Source: Paenibacillus caui (GTDB lineage Bacteria > Bacillota > Bacilli > Paenibacillales > Paenibacillaceae). Taken from it: 49,807 nucleotides of DNA. The position numbers were made by a program, and so were the translations under genes. Location of the stretch: assembly GCF_019904135.1 (NCBI RefSeq), contig NZ_JAIOGQ010000035.1, positions 1-49,807 of the forward strand, read 5' to 3'. Below, one piece after another: positions 16,514-24,740 of this stretch. The notes below the pieces were generated by a model. The model was not told the origin of the DNA and did no database searches. It saw only the letters and a list, made by a program, of their open reading frames with translations. The first letter of the stretch is position 1; every line of letters begins with the position of its first letter.

Positions 16514-16856
16514 GAAGAGACGTACATCGCTGCGCAAAAGAAAGCCCGGCTTGAAACGTTCAAAACGCCAGTTGAAGCGCACGAGGAAAACGCTGCGGAA
16601 GAGAACGACTGGGCGGCCTATCAAAGCGCGCAAAAGAAAGCTTGTCCGCGGCAAAACCCGCCGCAGAAGAATGGCCCGGCGCCGCCGGCCCGGTGCTCCG
16701 GTCCCCGTAACGGCCAGGGCTGTGGAGAAAGGCGATCCTGCCGTTCTGTATCAGGAGGGGTATAACGAAACGTATCAGGACGGCTTTAATGCCGGATTTG
16801 CCCAAGGCTTTGAAGACGGCCATAAGCTTGCTTACCAGGAACAGGAGTTCAAGTAA
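16488..16856 (+). CDS. Polybasic protein with C-terminal Gly-x3 repeat
   Basis: This 122-residue protein has two contrasting halves. Residues 9-67 are almost wholly Lys, Arg, Thr and Gly (for example KKRRTSLRKRKPG and RGKTRRRRMARRRR). Residues 88-112 are acidic/aromatic with a strict four-residue period: VLYQEGYNETYQDGFNAGFA and then QGFEDG. The Arg-rich half recalls coat polycations such as CotG, or protamine-like proteins. The second half matches the Gly-x3 helices in neighbouring glycosyltransferases. ATG 16488 follows AGGAGG with only three bases between; ATG 16497 is the alternative. It could be a polycationic anchor that recruits the enzymes, which is inference. Confidence 0.7.
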   Translation: MNEMALTLKKRRTSLRKRKPGLKRSKRQLKRTRKTLRKRTTGRPIKARKRKLVRGKTRRRRMARRRRPGAPVPVTARAVEKGDPAVLYQEGYNETYQDGFNAGFAQGFEDGHKLAYQEQEFK

Positions 16857-16916
16857 CCGCTAACGCAAGGCGGTTTGGGAAAAGCGTTTGCCCAAGGCTT
16901 TTCCCGCGCTTTTCCC

Positions 16917-16950
16917 AGGCTTTTCCCGGAAACGGGAGAGGCTTTTTTTT
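16917..16950 (+). terminator. Rho-independent terminator
   Basis: An imperfect stem (AGGCTTTTCCCG against CGGGAGAGGCT) with a GAAA loop is followed by eight T. It lies about 60 bases after the polybasic gene and is preceded by further copies of GGCTTTTCCC. Confidence 0.6.
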
Positions 16951-17134
16951 ATGTAAAGCCCCGGACTGAAACGAAAGGGCAGCTTGCTGCGGAGGCAAGG
17001 GGGCATTCGCCAATTTCGAGAACAGCAGGTTAGTCGTCTACGCCTGCGGGTTAGTCCTCCGCATATAGTTATAAAGTCAAGAGATTAACCCATAGATTGG
17101 ACTGAGTGCTGTGAATACCGGAAACAGGAGTGAG

Positions 17135-18190
17135 ATGAAAGCCGTATACAGCCAGGGCTGGGCCGAGGGGTATCGGTATGGAGGGTGCAGATCGGTTATG
17201 GAACGAACCGGGACGCCGGCGGCCTCCGGGGGAAATCTCCGGATCCTTTATGTTCCGCAGGGATTTGAAGCCATTGACTATGGCGTGATTCAGGCGCTTC
17301 AGGCTATGGCAGCGGAATTGGTGGTTTCGGGGCCGGAGGAAATGCTGGAGAAAGCGCAGCAATGGCGGCCGGATCTCGTACTCGTCATGAATGCCATGCA
17401 CGTATTTCCAGCCGAGCACAGCGAGCATATTAATCTGCTGCGAAGCTGGGGAATACGCACTGCCGTCTGGTTTGTAGACGATCCCTACTTTACCGATCAG
17501 TCTCTTTCGCTGGCCAGACATTACGACTATGTATTTACGCACGAGCTATCCTGCGTGCCATTTTACGAAGAGGGCGGCTGCAGCAAGGTCCATTATTTGC
17601 CCCTTGCCGCGGATCTCGACATGTTCGTTCCCATGGAGGCTCCAAGGCCATACCAGTCGGATATTTGCTTTATAGGCAGCGCATTTTGGAATCGCGTCGC
17701 CTTGTTTGACGAACTGGCTCCCTATTTGGCGGAAAAAAAAGTGGTGATTATCGGTCAATTATGGAACAGGCTCAGCCGCCTGGACCTCCTCCAGCCTTAT
17801 ATTCGGGAAGGTTGGGTGGAACAGAAAGAAACCCGAATTTATTATAACGGGGCCAAAATTGTAATTAATCTGCACCGTCCTACGGAGTCGGGCCAGGACA
17901 ATGCAAATACAGCCAACCTGCCGGGTCTTTCGATCAATCCCCGTACTTATGAGATCGCTGCCTGCGGAGCTCTGCAGCTTACCGATGTTCGCGAAGATCT
18001 GTTCCAGCATTACCGTCCGGGCTATGATATCGAAACATTTGGTTCGGCAGAGGAATTGAAAAACAAAATCGAGTATTATCTGGCCCATGAGAAAGAGCGG
18101 ATCCAGATGGCTTGGCGGTCGCTCTGGACGACCAGACAGCGGCATTCTTATATCGACCGTATTGCACGGATGCTTGCTATCGTGCAGTAA
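17135..18190 (+). CDS. CgeB-like spore maturation glycosyltransferase
   Basis: This 351-residue protein belongs to the CgeB/GT1-like group, known in Bacillus from the spore-crust locus. Marks are VWFVDDPYF, YVFTHELSCVPFY, CFIGSAFWNRV, IVINLHRP and NPRTYEIAACGALQLTD, ending with HSYIDRIARML. The N-terminus (VYSQGWAEGYRYGG, about residues 4-17) carries the Gly-x3 pattern shared with neighbours. The ATG at 17135 follows AGGAG; a GTG at 17111 has no ribosome binding site. A paralogue follows 32 bases downstream. It probably transfers sugar onto spore-surface polymers; the donor is unknown. Confidence 0.85.
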   Translation: MKAVYSQGWAEGYRYGGCRSVMERTGTPAASGGNLRILYVPQGFEAIDYGVIQALQAMAAELVVSGPEEMLEKAQQWRPDLVLVMNAMHVFPAEHSEHINLLRSWGIRTAVWFVDDPYFTDQSLSLARHYDYVFTHELSCVPFYEEGGCSKVHYLPLAADLDMFVPMEAPRPYQSDICFIGSAFWNRVALFDELAPYLAEKKVVIIGQLWNRLSRLDLLQPYIREGWVEQKETRIYYNGAKIVINLHRPTESGQDNANTANLPGLSINPRTYEIAACGALQLTDVREDLFQHYRPGYDIETFGSAEELKNKIEYYLAHEKERIQMAWRSLWTTRQRHSYIDRIARMLAIVQ

Positions 18191-18222
18191 GCCGGGAATA
18201 TCTTTACAAGGGAGTGGAAGCA

Positions 18223-19407
18223 TTGGTAAATCATTATCGTCTAACAGGAACCGCAAGAAGAGCGGGAAGAAGAACGGCAAGCAGAACAGCAGTAGAGGCA
18301 ACGCTTGCTGCTGCGCCTGCAATCGCGCCAGCGAGGAAGAATGGCAGAAACGCCGGTTTTCAAGATGGATTTGATGAAGGGTATTTACGCGGCAGAATGG
18401 ATGTTCTGACAGGAAGACCGGGGACTTTATTTCCGCTGAGACAAATTCATGTCATGTATGTCAGTTCGGGTAAGGGGTATCCTTATTCCCCTGTGGATGA
18501 AGGAATTATTGAAACCCTGCGGTCGCTCGCGGGTGTCGTTACTGCAACGGACCCGTCCCAGTCGGTTGCGCAGCAAGCCGCAGAGAAACGCCCCGATCTT
18601 GTTCTGGTGCTCGATGGGCTGTATTTTCCTGCGGATCAAGTGGATTCAATCCGGAGCATGGGGATCAAGACCGCCCTGTGGCTGACAGATGACCCCTATT
18701 ATACCGATATGACCGGGGATCTCGTCTTGCACTATGATTATATCTTTACGCTTGAGCTGAATTGCGTCGAGTTTTACCGGCAAAGAGGGTGCGCTCAAGT
18801 TCACTACCTGCCGTTTGCTGCTTATCCCGGACATTATCGGCCGCTTCGCGAGCGGGCGGAAAATTCCCGCAATCTGAGCTTTGTCGGCAGCGCCTTCTGG
18901 AACCGGGTTGAATTTTTTCAGCCGATTATCCATGATCTGATGGACCGTGGACTCCATATCAACGGATATTGGTGGGAGCGCATGTTTGAACCGGGCACCT
19001 ATCCGGGACAGGTGGAGCCCGACAAATGGATGGGGCCGAAGGATACGGCGGGAACCTATAGCAGCAGCAAAATAGCCATTAATCTGCACAGGGCCTACAA
19101 CGATACGTCGGTCAACAACAACTCGGCTATGATTGAAGCGGCGTCTCCTAATCCGCGGACCTTTGAAATCTCGGCCAGCGGAACGCTGCAACTGGTCGAC
19201 TGCCGCAGCGATTTGGCAAGATTCTATACGCCAGGTGTAGAAATCGAGACATTCGGTTCTCCGTCGGAACTGATCGAGAAGGTCGACTTCTATTTGTCTC
19301 ATGAGAAGGAGCGGCGTGAAATTGTGCTGCGGGCGCTGGATCGAACCTTGCGGGAGCATACGTATGCCCACCGGCTGAATGAGCTTCTAACCCACATTTT
19401 TGGCTGA
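18223..19407 (+). CDS. CgeB-like spore maturation glycosyltransferase (paralogue)
   Basis: This 394-residue paralogue of the previous protein has the same ordered motifs: WLTDDPYYTD, YIFTLELNCVEFY, SFVGSAFWNRVEFF, IAINLHRA, NPRTFEISASGTLQLVD and HTYAHRLNELL. Its N-terminus has an Ala/Arg-rich stretch (residues 8-42), then a regular Gly-x3 series (GFQDGFDEGYLRG, residues 45-57). The frame is open far upstream into the previous gene, but a TTG at 18223 with AAGGGAG 8 bases before it is the likely start. It probably forms a two-gene unit with its neighbour. Confidence 0.83.
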   Translation: MVNHYRLTGTARRAGRRTASRTAVEATLAAAPAIAPARKNGRNAGFQDGFDEGYLRGRMDVLTGRPGTLFPLRQIHVMYVSSGKGYPYSPVDEGIIETLRSLAGVVTATDPSQSVAQQAAEKRPDLVLVLDGLYFPADQVDSIRSMGIKTALWLTDDPYYTDMTGDLVLHYDYIFTLELNCVEFYRQRGCAQVHYLPFAAYPGHYRPLRERAENSRNLSFVGSAFWNRVEFFQPIIHDLMDRGLHINGYWWERMFEPGTYPGQVEPDKWMGPKDTAGTYSSSKIAINLHRAYNDTSVNNNSAMIEAASPNPRTFEISASGTLQLVDCRSDLARFYTPGVEIETFGSPSELIEKVDFYLSHEKERREIVLRALDRTLREHTYAHRLNELLTHIFG

Positions 19408-19526
19408 CCGCCGGGTTCGGGTTTTCCTCCGAATCATGCTCTTCTCCTAATGATCTCTATGGCCTCTGAACAATAACGTGAGAGATGCCGGTACTATAGA
19501 TGTACCTGTCAAACCAGTAAATACCA

Positions 19527-19535
19527 CATATACTA
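19527..19535 (+). promoter_or_regulatory. Possible SigK-type -10 box
   Basis: CATATACTA fits the SigK -10 consensus CATAnnnTA exactly and lies 42 bases before the rfbF start. No AC at the ideal spacing was seen, so the call is weak. The 169-base gap between the CgeB-like gene and rfbF holds no other recognised feature. Confidence 0.3.
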
Positions 19536-19576
19536 TTATATACTTATTATATTTCCTTACAGAATGGAGAATGAGC

Positions 19577-20347
19577 ATGAAAGTCGTAATTCTGGCGGGG
19601 GGATTTGGAACCCGGATCAGCGAAGAAACCCATTCCAAACCTAAACCTATGATCCAGATCGGCGAAAAGCCGATACTTTGGCATATTATGAAAATCTACA
19701 GTCACTATGGATTTAATGACTTTATTATTTGCCTGGGATATAAAGGTCACGTGATCAAGGAATATTTCACCAATTACGTTCGTGATGTATCCGATATCAC
19801 CTTTGATTATCGAAACGGAAGCTCCCAATTTCATAATACGCAAACAGAGCCATGGAAGGTTACTCTTGTCGATACAGGCGGGAACACGATGACGGGCGGG
19901 AGGCTCAAACGAGTTCAGCCCTATATCGGGAATGAGCCTTTTATGCTGACCTATGGGGACGGAGTAAGCGATATAAACCTCAAAGAGCTGGTAACGTTCC
20001 ATAAGACGCATGGCAAATTGGCGACAGTGACCGCCGTGCAGCCGTTCGGCAGATTCGGCGCGTTAACGATCAGCGAGGACGGCAAGGTCAGCGGGTTCAA
20101 TGAGAAGATGAAAGGGGACGGCAAATGGGTAAGCGGCGGATTCTTTGTCCTGCAGCCGGAAGTATTCAACTATCTGGAGGGAGATGCGACGGTGTTCGAA
20201 CAGGAACCGCTCGTCAAGCTGGCTGAATCCGGAGAGCTTCTTGCCTATCGGCACAACGGTTTCTGGTATGCCATGGATACGCTGAGGGATAAGAATCATT
20301 TGCAGTCCCTTTGGGACTCTGGGCAAGCCCCTTGGAAATTAAGTTGA
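19577..20347 (+). CDS. rfbF: Glucose-1-phosphate cytidylyltransferase
   Basis: This 256-residue enzyme makes CDP-glucose from glucose-1-phosphate and CTP. It starts MKVVILAGGFGTRISEETHSKPKPM, followed by IGEKPILWHIMKIYSHYGFNDFIICLGYKG, TYGDGVSDIN and GFWYAMDTLRDK, all typical of RfbF/AscA. ATG 19577 has GGAG 7 bases upstream; the frame is open further back without a good start signal. The next enzyme of the pathway, rfbG, lies on the opposite strand 5 kb away, so the pathway is split between two converging transcription units. Confidence 0.93.
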   Translation: MKVVILAGGFGTRISEETHSKPKPMIQIGEKPILWHIMKIYSHYGFNDFIICLGYKGHVIKEYFTNYVRDVSDITFDYRNGSSQFHNTQTEPWKVTLVDTGGNTMTGGRLKRVQPYIGNEPFMLTYGDGVSDINLKELVTFHKTHGKLATVTAVQPFGRFGALTISEDGKVSGFNEKMKGDGKWVSGGFFVLQPEVFNYLEGDATVFEQEPLVKLAESGELLAYRHNGFWYAMDTLRDKNHLQSLWDSGQAPWKLS

Positions 20348-20384
20348 TTGGCTTCGCCTGAAGGGGGACAAGAAAATAATTACG

Positions 20385-20415
20385 GGGCTATCCAAAGCGG
20401 CGATAGCCCTTTTCT
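20385..20415 (+). terminator. Rho-independent terminator of rfbF
   Basis: A perfect 8-bp stem (GGGCTATC at 20385-20392 and GATAGCCC at 20402-20409) is followed by TTTTCTT. Confidence 0.75.
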
Positions 20416-20501
20416 TCAGAATGGAACCTGAATCATCATGAATCGTGTTCGGTGAGATGAGCGGACTGAGGCTCTAAACTGGTCACGGTTCTTTTTTATA
20501 C

Positions 20502-21278
20502 TTATTTTACTTTTTGAAAAAGATCAAATTTGCTTTCATTTATGTTGTTATTGAATTCAACTTGATCAAATTGAATCGTTTCCAGAATTTTATCATTTTC
20601 GTACCGTACGGTTTTAAGAACGACACCCGTCAGATTATCAATCCAAAAATCTTGGGACGTGCCTATCTTTGGATTTACAAGCTGATCAATCTTAATAATT
20701 GTTACTTTACGGTCAAGGTAAGTTTCTTCTCCAATTATGTTAATCTGGCCTTGTCGAAATATAGTCTGAGCGAATAGTTCCGGGTGAATCAATTCATTGA
20801 CTCCCCCTATTGGCAGGAATGTACCATTATAGTGAGGTACAACAACATTTTCTTCAGTAGTTTTCGGAGCAGGCATTGGCTTCATTGGTTTAGAATTCTG
20901 AATGGAGTCATTATTCTTAATTTGTACATCGTTTCCGTCATTTACTGCTATGATAACTTCTGACGGTTTGTTAACATCTGCGATAAATTCTACTCTGAAC
21001 TTATCAGGTTGATGTAGCCATATGTTTGTTTTGGACTGGCCGAACTCATTAATTGTCGTTACAGAACCTTGCAATGAAGCATAGTTATCATTTGCCTTCA
21101 GAACTTTGTTTTTTATAATCGGAATATCATTAACTTGATCTTTTGAATTAACGAAATTAGACGCATTTTCTGCTTTTACAGATTCAGGCATAAAGAAAGT
21201 TGGTTTTAAAATGAAAGATGCAGTTATCCCCAAGACAATGCCACCGGTAATAACGAACAATACACTTTTTTTATTCAT
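20502..21278 (-). CDS. Exported LolA/RseB-like fold protein
   Basis: This 258-residue protein has one N-terminal hydrophobic segment (residues 5-25, VLFVITGGIVLGITASFI), so is exported or membrane-anchored. The body has features of the LolA/MucB-RseB N-terminal fold: a strand-rich core with GSVTTINEFGQSKTNIWLHQPDKFRVEF, GEETYLDRKVTIIKID and DFWIDNLTGVVLKTVRY. Such domains bind lipids or hydrophobic ligands, or act as sensors. The assignment is from pattern only. The start has GGGAGG. It lies 18 bases after the secreted-protein gene at 21297. Codon use is AT-rich, unlike the neighbours. Confidence 0.6.
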   Translation of the reverse strand: MNKKSVLFVITGGIVLGITASFILKPTFFMPESVKAENASNFVNSKDQVNDIPIIKNKVLKANDNYASLQGSVTTINEFGQSKTNIWLHQPDKFRVEFIADVNKPSEVIIAVNDGNDVQIKNNDSIQNSKPMKPMPAPKTTEENVVVPHYNGTFLPIGGVNELIHPELFAQTIFRQGQINIIGEETYLDRKVTIIKIDQLVNPKIGTSQDFWIDNLTGVVLKTVRYENDKILETIQFDQVEFNNNINESKFDLFQKVK

Positions 21279-21296
21279 CGATTATTGCCTCCCGAT

Positions 21297-21782
21297 TTAA
21301 TTATAAAACTTCGCTTCGTCAAACCCAAGCTCACCGGTACTAGAATAGGTACTTACTTGTATACCATTAGGTCCATTTGGAGCAACATAGTAATTCCCGA
21401 GGTAATAAAAAATGTTAGAATAATTATTTTGATTTACGTTAAGGTCAACCCTATTGCCATCTCCATCCCATGCAGAATACAGCGCTTGGGCATAAGCGTG
21501 ACAACTTGTTATGTAAACATAATAATCATCGTTCCCGGTGGAAGTTGGTTTTACATTCCATCCACCGATAGCATTTGATCCGCTTGCTGCATTTTGATAA
21601 TACATACTACCGTCATATCCACAAGCAGTACTTGTATTAAAGGTTCCTGATCCATACCAACCTGATGAAGCATTCCCGTTATAAACAATGACAGTACTTG
21701 CAGCGTAAGACATAACAGAAATAGCGAAGAAGACACAAAGCAATATAGCGAAGCTAGCAACTATTTTTCCATTAAATTTCAT
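21297..21782 (-). CDS. Secreted protein with golvesin/CBD-like domain
   Basis: This 161-residue protein has a clear signal peptide (residues 1-27, basic start, FAILLCVFFAISVMSYA). The mature part, rich in Gly, Ser, Asn and Tyr, ends with DLNVNQNNYSNIFYYLGNYYV...IQVSTYSSTGELGFDEAKFY. That ending resembles the golvesin C-terminal or polysaccharide-lyase-associated domain (VNQ, then LG-x-Y, then a DA motif). It has two cysteines in the mature part. Ribosome binding site GGAGG lies 9 bases upstream. It is followed by the LolA-like gene and the pair probably forms one unit. Function unknown. Confidence 0.6.
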   Translation of the reverse strand: MKFNGKIVASFAILLCVFFAISVMSYAASTVIVYNGNASSGWYGSGTFNTSTACGYDGSMYYQNAASGSNAIGGWNVKPTSTGNDDYYVYITSCHAYAQALYSAWDGDGNRVDLNVNQNNYSNIFYYLGNYYVAPNGPNGIQVSTYSSTGELGFDEAKFYN

Positions 21783-22123
21783 TTTTATAGCCTCCGCTTC
21801 AAATTTAGTTAAAGAACATAAGATTCTTGTAAAAAAGTATCAAAGATAAGACCTTCCTAAATGTTAATAAGTACCTATTTATCATCATCTGAAATTGTAT
21901 TTTTTATCCTATAAATGGAATAGCATTACTATTTTAGTATCGAAATTAAAAAAAAACAAGTACATATTTGTATATATTTAGTAAAATCATAAACGACAAA
22001 GCGGTTGTTTTTTGTATTCACTTTGGAATTGTAAACCGGACTGTAAAAAAAAGGGGGCGTCCTTCAGCAGTCAAAACTGCTTTTAGGACAGCCCCATCTT
22101 ATGCTCTGCCTTCGCGGAAAGCG
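21783..22123. other. AT-rich intergenic stretch
   Basis: This 341-base gap separates the secreted-protein gene from the DegT aminotransferase gene. It is strongly AT-rich, with several A and T runs, and must hold the promoter of the two-gene cassette, though no convincing -35/-10 pair stands out. Its right end contains the terminator of the aminotransferase operon. No gene was seen. Confidence 0.5.
22046..22095 (-). terminator. Terminator of the CDP-sugar operon
   Basis: On the minus strand GGGGCTGTCCT pairs with AGGACGCCCC (one mismatch) around an inner stem AGCAGT/ACTGCT. The hairpin is followed by a run of eight T, and lies about 30 bases past the last gene of the operon. Confidence 0.72.
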
Positions 22124-23254
22124 TCAATCCATGTAGGAATGGACACATGCATTTACATACTCTATTTCTTCCTGGGTCAAATCAGGGAACAGAGGCAAGG
22201 TGACCAGTTCCCTCCAGACAGCGGAAGCAACCGGGGTCTCTGATGCATATTTCATGAACAAAGGCTGCATGGGCAGCGGCAGGTAATGAACCCCTGTTGC
22301 AACGCCATTTTCCTTCATGTGGGTAATGAAACGTTCCCTGTCCTGTACGCGAACCATATAAGCCCAGTACGAAGAATCCTGAAGATGGTATGGGAAGGCG
22401 GGTTTGATATAGTCCAGATCTTGGATCCCGGCTATATATTGCCGGAGTATATCCTCTCTTCTCCGGTTCATTCCGTCCAGCTTCTTCAGTTGAACGAGAC
22501 CGATCGAAGCCATTAAATCGTTCATATTGTACTTATAACCTATATCGGAGATTTCATAATACCAGCTGTTGGCATCGGGATTGCCGAGCTGGTAATCTTC
22601 ATAGCGCTCCCACGTATCCTTATTGATGCCGATCCAGCGGGCAGGCCGAAGAGGCTTCAGCAGCTCCGGATCATCCGAGGAGATCATGCCGCCGTCCCCG
22701 GTCGTCATGCATTTCTTCTCTTCAAAGCTGAAACAGCCGATATCGCCCCAAGTTCCCAGCGCTTTGCCCTTGTAGAGGCCGCCGGCGGAATGGGCGCAAT
22801 CTTCAATGACTTTCAGCCCGTGGGCTTTGGCCCACGAGACTAGATCGTCCATCGGCACCGGATGCCCCCCGAAATGAACGGGCATCACGGCGACGCAGTC
22901 CTTGTCTACCTTTCTTTCCAAATCCTCAAGACTGATTCCAAGTGTAACTGGATCAATATCGACAAAGACCGGGATAAGCCGATTGTACAGGGCTGCCATC
23001 GCCGTTGCGGCAAAGGTCAGTGCGGGAACCAGCACTTTCTTTCCTTCCGGAAAACGGTAAGCAGACAGCGCCAGATGAAGGGCTGCCGTACAGGAATTAA
23101 CCCCTACCGATTCCTTTGAACCGATATACTCGCTCCATTGCCGTTCGAATTCAATGACCTTCGGTCCCAGGCCAAGCCATGCGCTGTTAAACGAGTCCTG
23201 AATGCTCTCAAGCTCATCGGTGCCGACGGAAGGTTTAAACAGTCTGACTTTCAT
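22124..23254 (-). CDS. DegT/DnrJ/EryC1 family sugar aminotransferase
   Basis: This protein of about 376 residues is a PLP enzyme that puts an amino group on a keto-sugar nucleotide. Marks are SCTAALHLAL, VLVPALTFAATAMAALYNRLIPVFVDID, VIEDCAHSAGG and the lysine motif CFSFEEKKCMTTGDGGM. The ATG at 23254 is used because AAAGGCGGG lies six bases before it; the longer open frame lacks a spaced ribosome binding site. It is the last gene of the minus-strand CDP-sugar operon, so its substrate is probably a CDP-keto-6-deoxyhexose, by inference. Confidence 0.85.
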   Translation of the reverse strand: MKVRLFKPSVGTDELESIQDSFNSAWLGLGPKVIEFERQWSEYIGSKESVGVNSCTAALHLALSAYRFPEGKKVLVPALTFAATAMAALYNRLIPVFVDIDPVTLGISLEDLERKVDKDCVAVMPVHFGGHPVPMDDLVSWAKAHGLKVIEDCAHSAGGLYKGKALGTWGDIGCFSFEEKKCMTTGDGGMISSDDPELLKPLRPARWIGINKDTWERYEDYQLGNPDANSWYYEISDIGYKYNMNDLMASIGLVQLKKLDGMNRRREDILRQYIAGIQDLDYIKPAFPYHLQDSSYWAYMVRVQDRERFITHMKENGVATGVHYLPLPMQPLFMKYASETPVASAVWRELVTLPLFPDLTQEEIEYVNACVHSYMD

Positions 23255-23268
23255 GTCCATCCCGCCTT

Positions 23269-23946
23269 TCAATTCATAAAATTGGTTCCGAGTATTTGAA
23301 TAAACGTCTCCCGCTTGATCACCATCGTGACCAGTTCCCGTTCAGGCGTGCCTTCGCCCGGAAATGGAGCCCGTACCCAGCGCGTTACGCCGTTCTCTTC
23401 GGACCGAATCAGCGGGATTCTCTCTACCTCCTCGGCGCCAAGGCTTTGATGGATACGGATGGCCCGGAAGTTGTCCGCCATTACATGGATATAGCCTTTT
23501 TGCAGGTTAAGCTCATTTACGGACCAAGTGCCGAGCGCAATCAGGGCGTAGATCATAATGTTGCCGAATTTTCCTTTACGGCCCCGGAGCAGGTTGTCAA
23601 ACTCGCACTCCTTCTTGTCTTCATCGTAATGGATCAAACCCACCTGCCCTACAGGGGTAAGTTCCTCATCCTCCACAAAAAACAGAATGCGGTCGTCAGC
23701 GTTAACAACCTGGTGCTCTATCCATCGTCTCGTTCCCTCTTCGGATACGGGAAACCAGGTGGTGAACCAGGTTGAGGAAGCCTCTCTCCACTCGGTGAGC
23801 ATTTTGATTTCAGCATCATTGTGAATGGTATCCATCGTGATAGGCCGCAATCTGCCACGGACCGTTCCTTTTACTACGATTGGGATGCAGCGAGAAGAAA
23901 TGGAGCTTGCAGGTGTTTCCTTGTAGGTCCGTAATATCTCTTTCAT
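23269..23946 (-). CDS. GNAT family N-acetyltransferase
   Basis: This 225-residue protein has a GNAT fold: RLRPITMDTIHNDAEIKMLTEWR at the start, PVGQVGLIHYDEDKKECEFDNLLRGRKGKFGNIMIYAL in the acetyl-CoA region, and VMADNFRAIRIHQSLGAEEVERIPL near the end. Placement between a GT2 and a DegT aminotransferase suggests it acylates the amino sugar made by that enzyme, as in other N-acyl-aminodeoxyhexose pathways. This is inference. The ATG at 23946 has AGAAGGG upstream. It lies 14 bases before the aminotransferase start. Confidence 0.78.
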   Translation of the reverse strand: MKEILRTYKETPASSISSRCIPIVVKGTVRGRLRPITMDTIHNDAEIKMLTEWREASSTWFTTWFPVSEEGTRRWIEHQVVNADDRILFFVEDEELTPVGQVGLIHYDEDKKECEFDNLLRGRKGKFGNIMIYALIALGTWSVNELNLQKGYIHVMADNFRAIRIHQSLGAEEVERIPLIRSEENGVTRWVRAPFPGEGTPERELVTMVIKRETFIQILGTNFMN

Positions 23947-23972
23947 CTTTAACGATCCCTTCTGTTCTTTGA

Positions 23973-24740
23973 TTAATAGTACCCGTTAAGGTCTGCAAAT
24001 CTTTTGAATGTTTTGTAATCCAGTTTGGCGATTTCTTTGGCATATTTGTTCTGGGACAGCTGTTCGGAATGGTAGCGCAGATAGCTTAACGGCTGAACCA
24101 CATAAACGCCATTTCCGCGGGTTAACAGATTGATCCAGGTCGCCATATCGACAGCAAAGAACACTTGCTTGCCGGCCATAACGCCAAAGGGCTCGGTAAG
24201 GGCGTTTCTCCGGAACAATACGGTCGTAGGTTCGCCAAGATAGTTGGTCTGAGCGGAAAGCATTTGTCTCGCCAGCGTTCTGCCGTCGACGACGGTATCT
24301 TTGGAATAAAGCTGTGTAAAGGTTCCAAGCGGCGGAACGTAAATGCGATTGCCCTTTTTGTCGATGACTCGTCTTTGGGAGGCTACCAGCACAACGTCCG
24401 GCCGGCTTATCATATGGCGCATCATTTTTTCAATTTTTTGCGGATGGAACAAGTCGTCGTCATTTAAATAATTGATAAATTCACCCTGTGCGAGATTCAG
24501 AATTTTTTGCTGGTTGGCGAGAGGGCCAATGTTTTCCGGGTTTCTGTAGTATCTGATGACCGAACCGCGCGGCATGGACTGGTAGCGTGCCACGACTTGC
24601 TCGGTAAGATTGTCGGTGCTGTTGTCGCTGACGACAATTTCAATGGTGGGGTACGTCTGGTTCAATGCGCTTCTTAAGGCCAGTTCGAAATAATCCGGAC
24701 GATTAAAGGTAGGAATTAATATACTTACGAGCGGGTTCAT
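23973..24740 (-). CDS. GT2 glycosyltransferase
   Basis: This 255-residue GT-A enzyme has VSILIPTFNRPDYFELALRSAL, VVSDNSTDNLTE and the metal-binding stretch FINYLNDDDLFHPQ. Its ATG overlaps the stop of the epimerase gene (ATGA), indicating coupling. As the only transferase in the CDP-sugar operon it is the best candidate to transfer the operon's amino-deoxy sugar, though nothing in the sequence proves it. Confidence 0.83.
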   Translation of the reverse strand: MNPLVSILIPTFNRPDYFELALRSALNQTYPTIEIVVSDNSTDNLTEQVVARYQSMPRGSVIRYYRNPENIGPLANQQKILNLAQGEFINYLNDDDLFHPQKIEKMMRHMISRPDVVLVASQRRVIDKKGNRIYVPPLGTFTQLYSKDTVVDGRTLARQMLSAQTNYLGEPTTVLFRRNALTEPFGVMAGKQVFFAVDMATWINLLTRGNGVYVVQPLSYLRYHSEQLSQNKYAKEIAKLDYKTFKRFADLNGYY

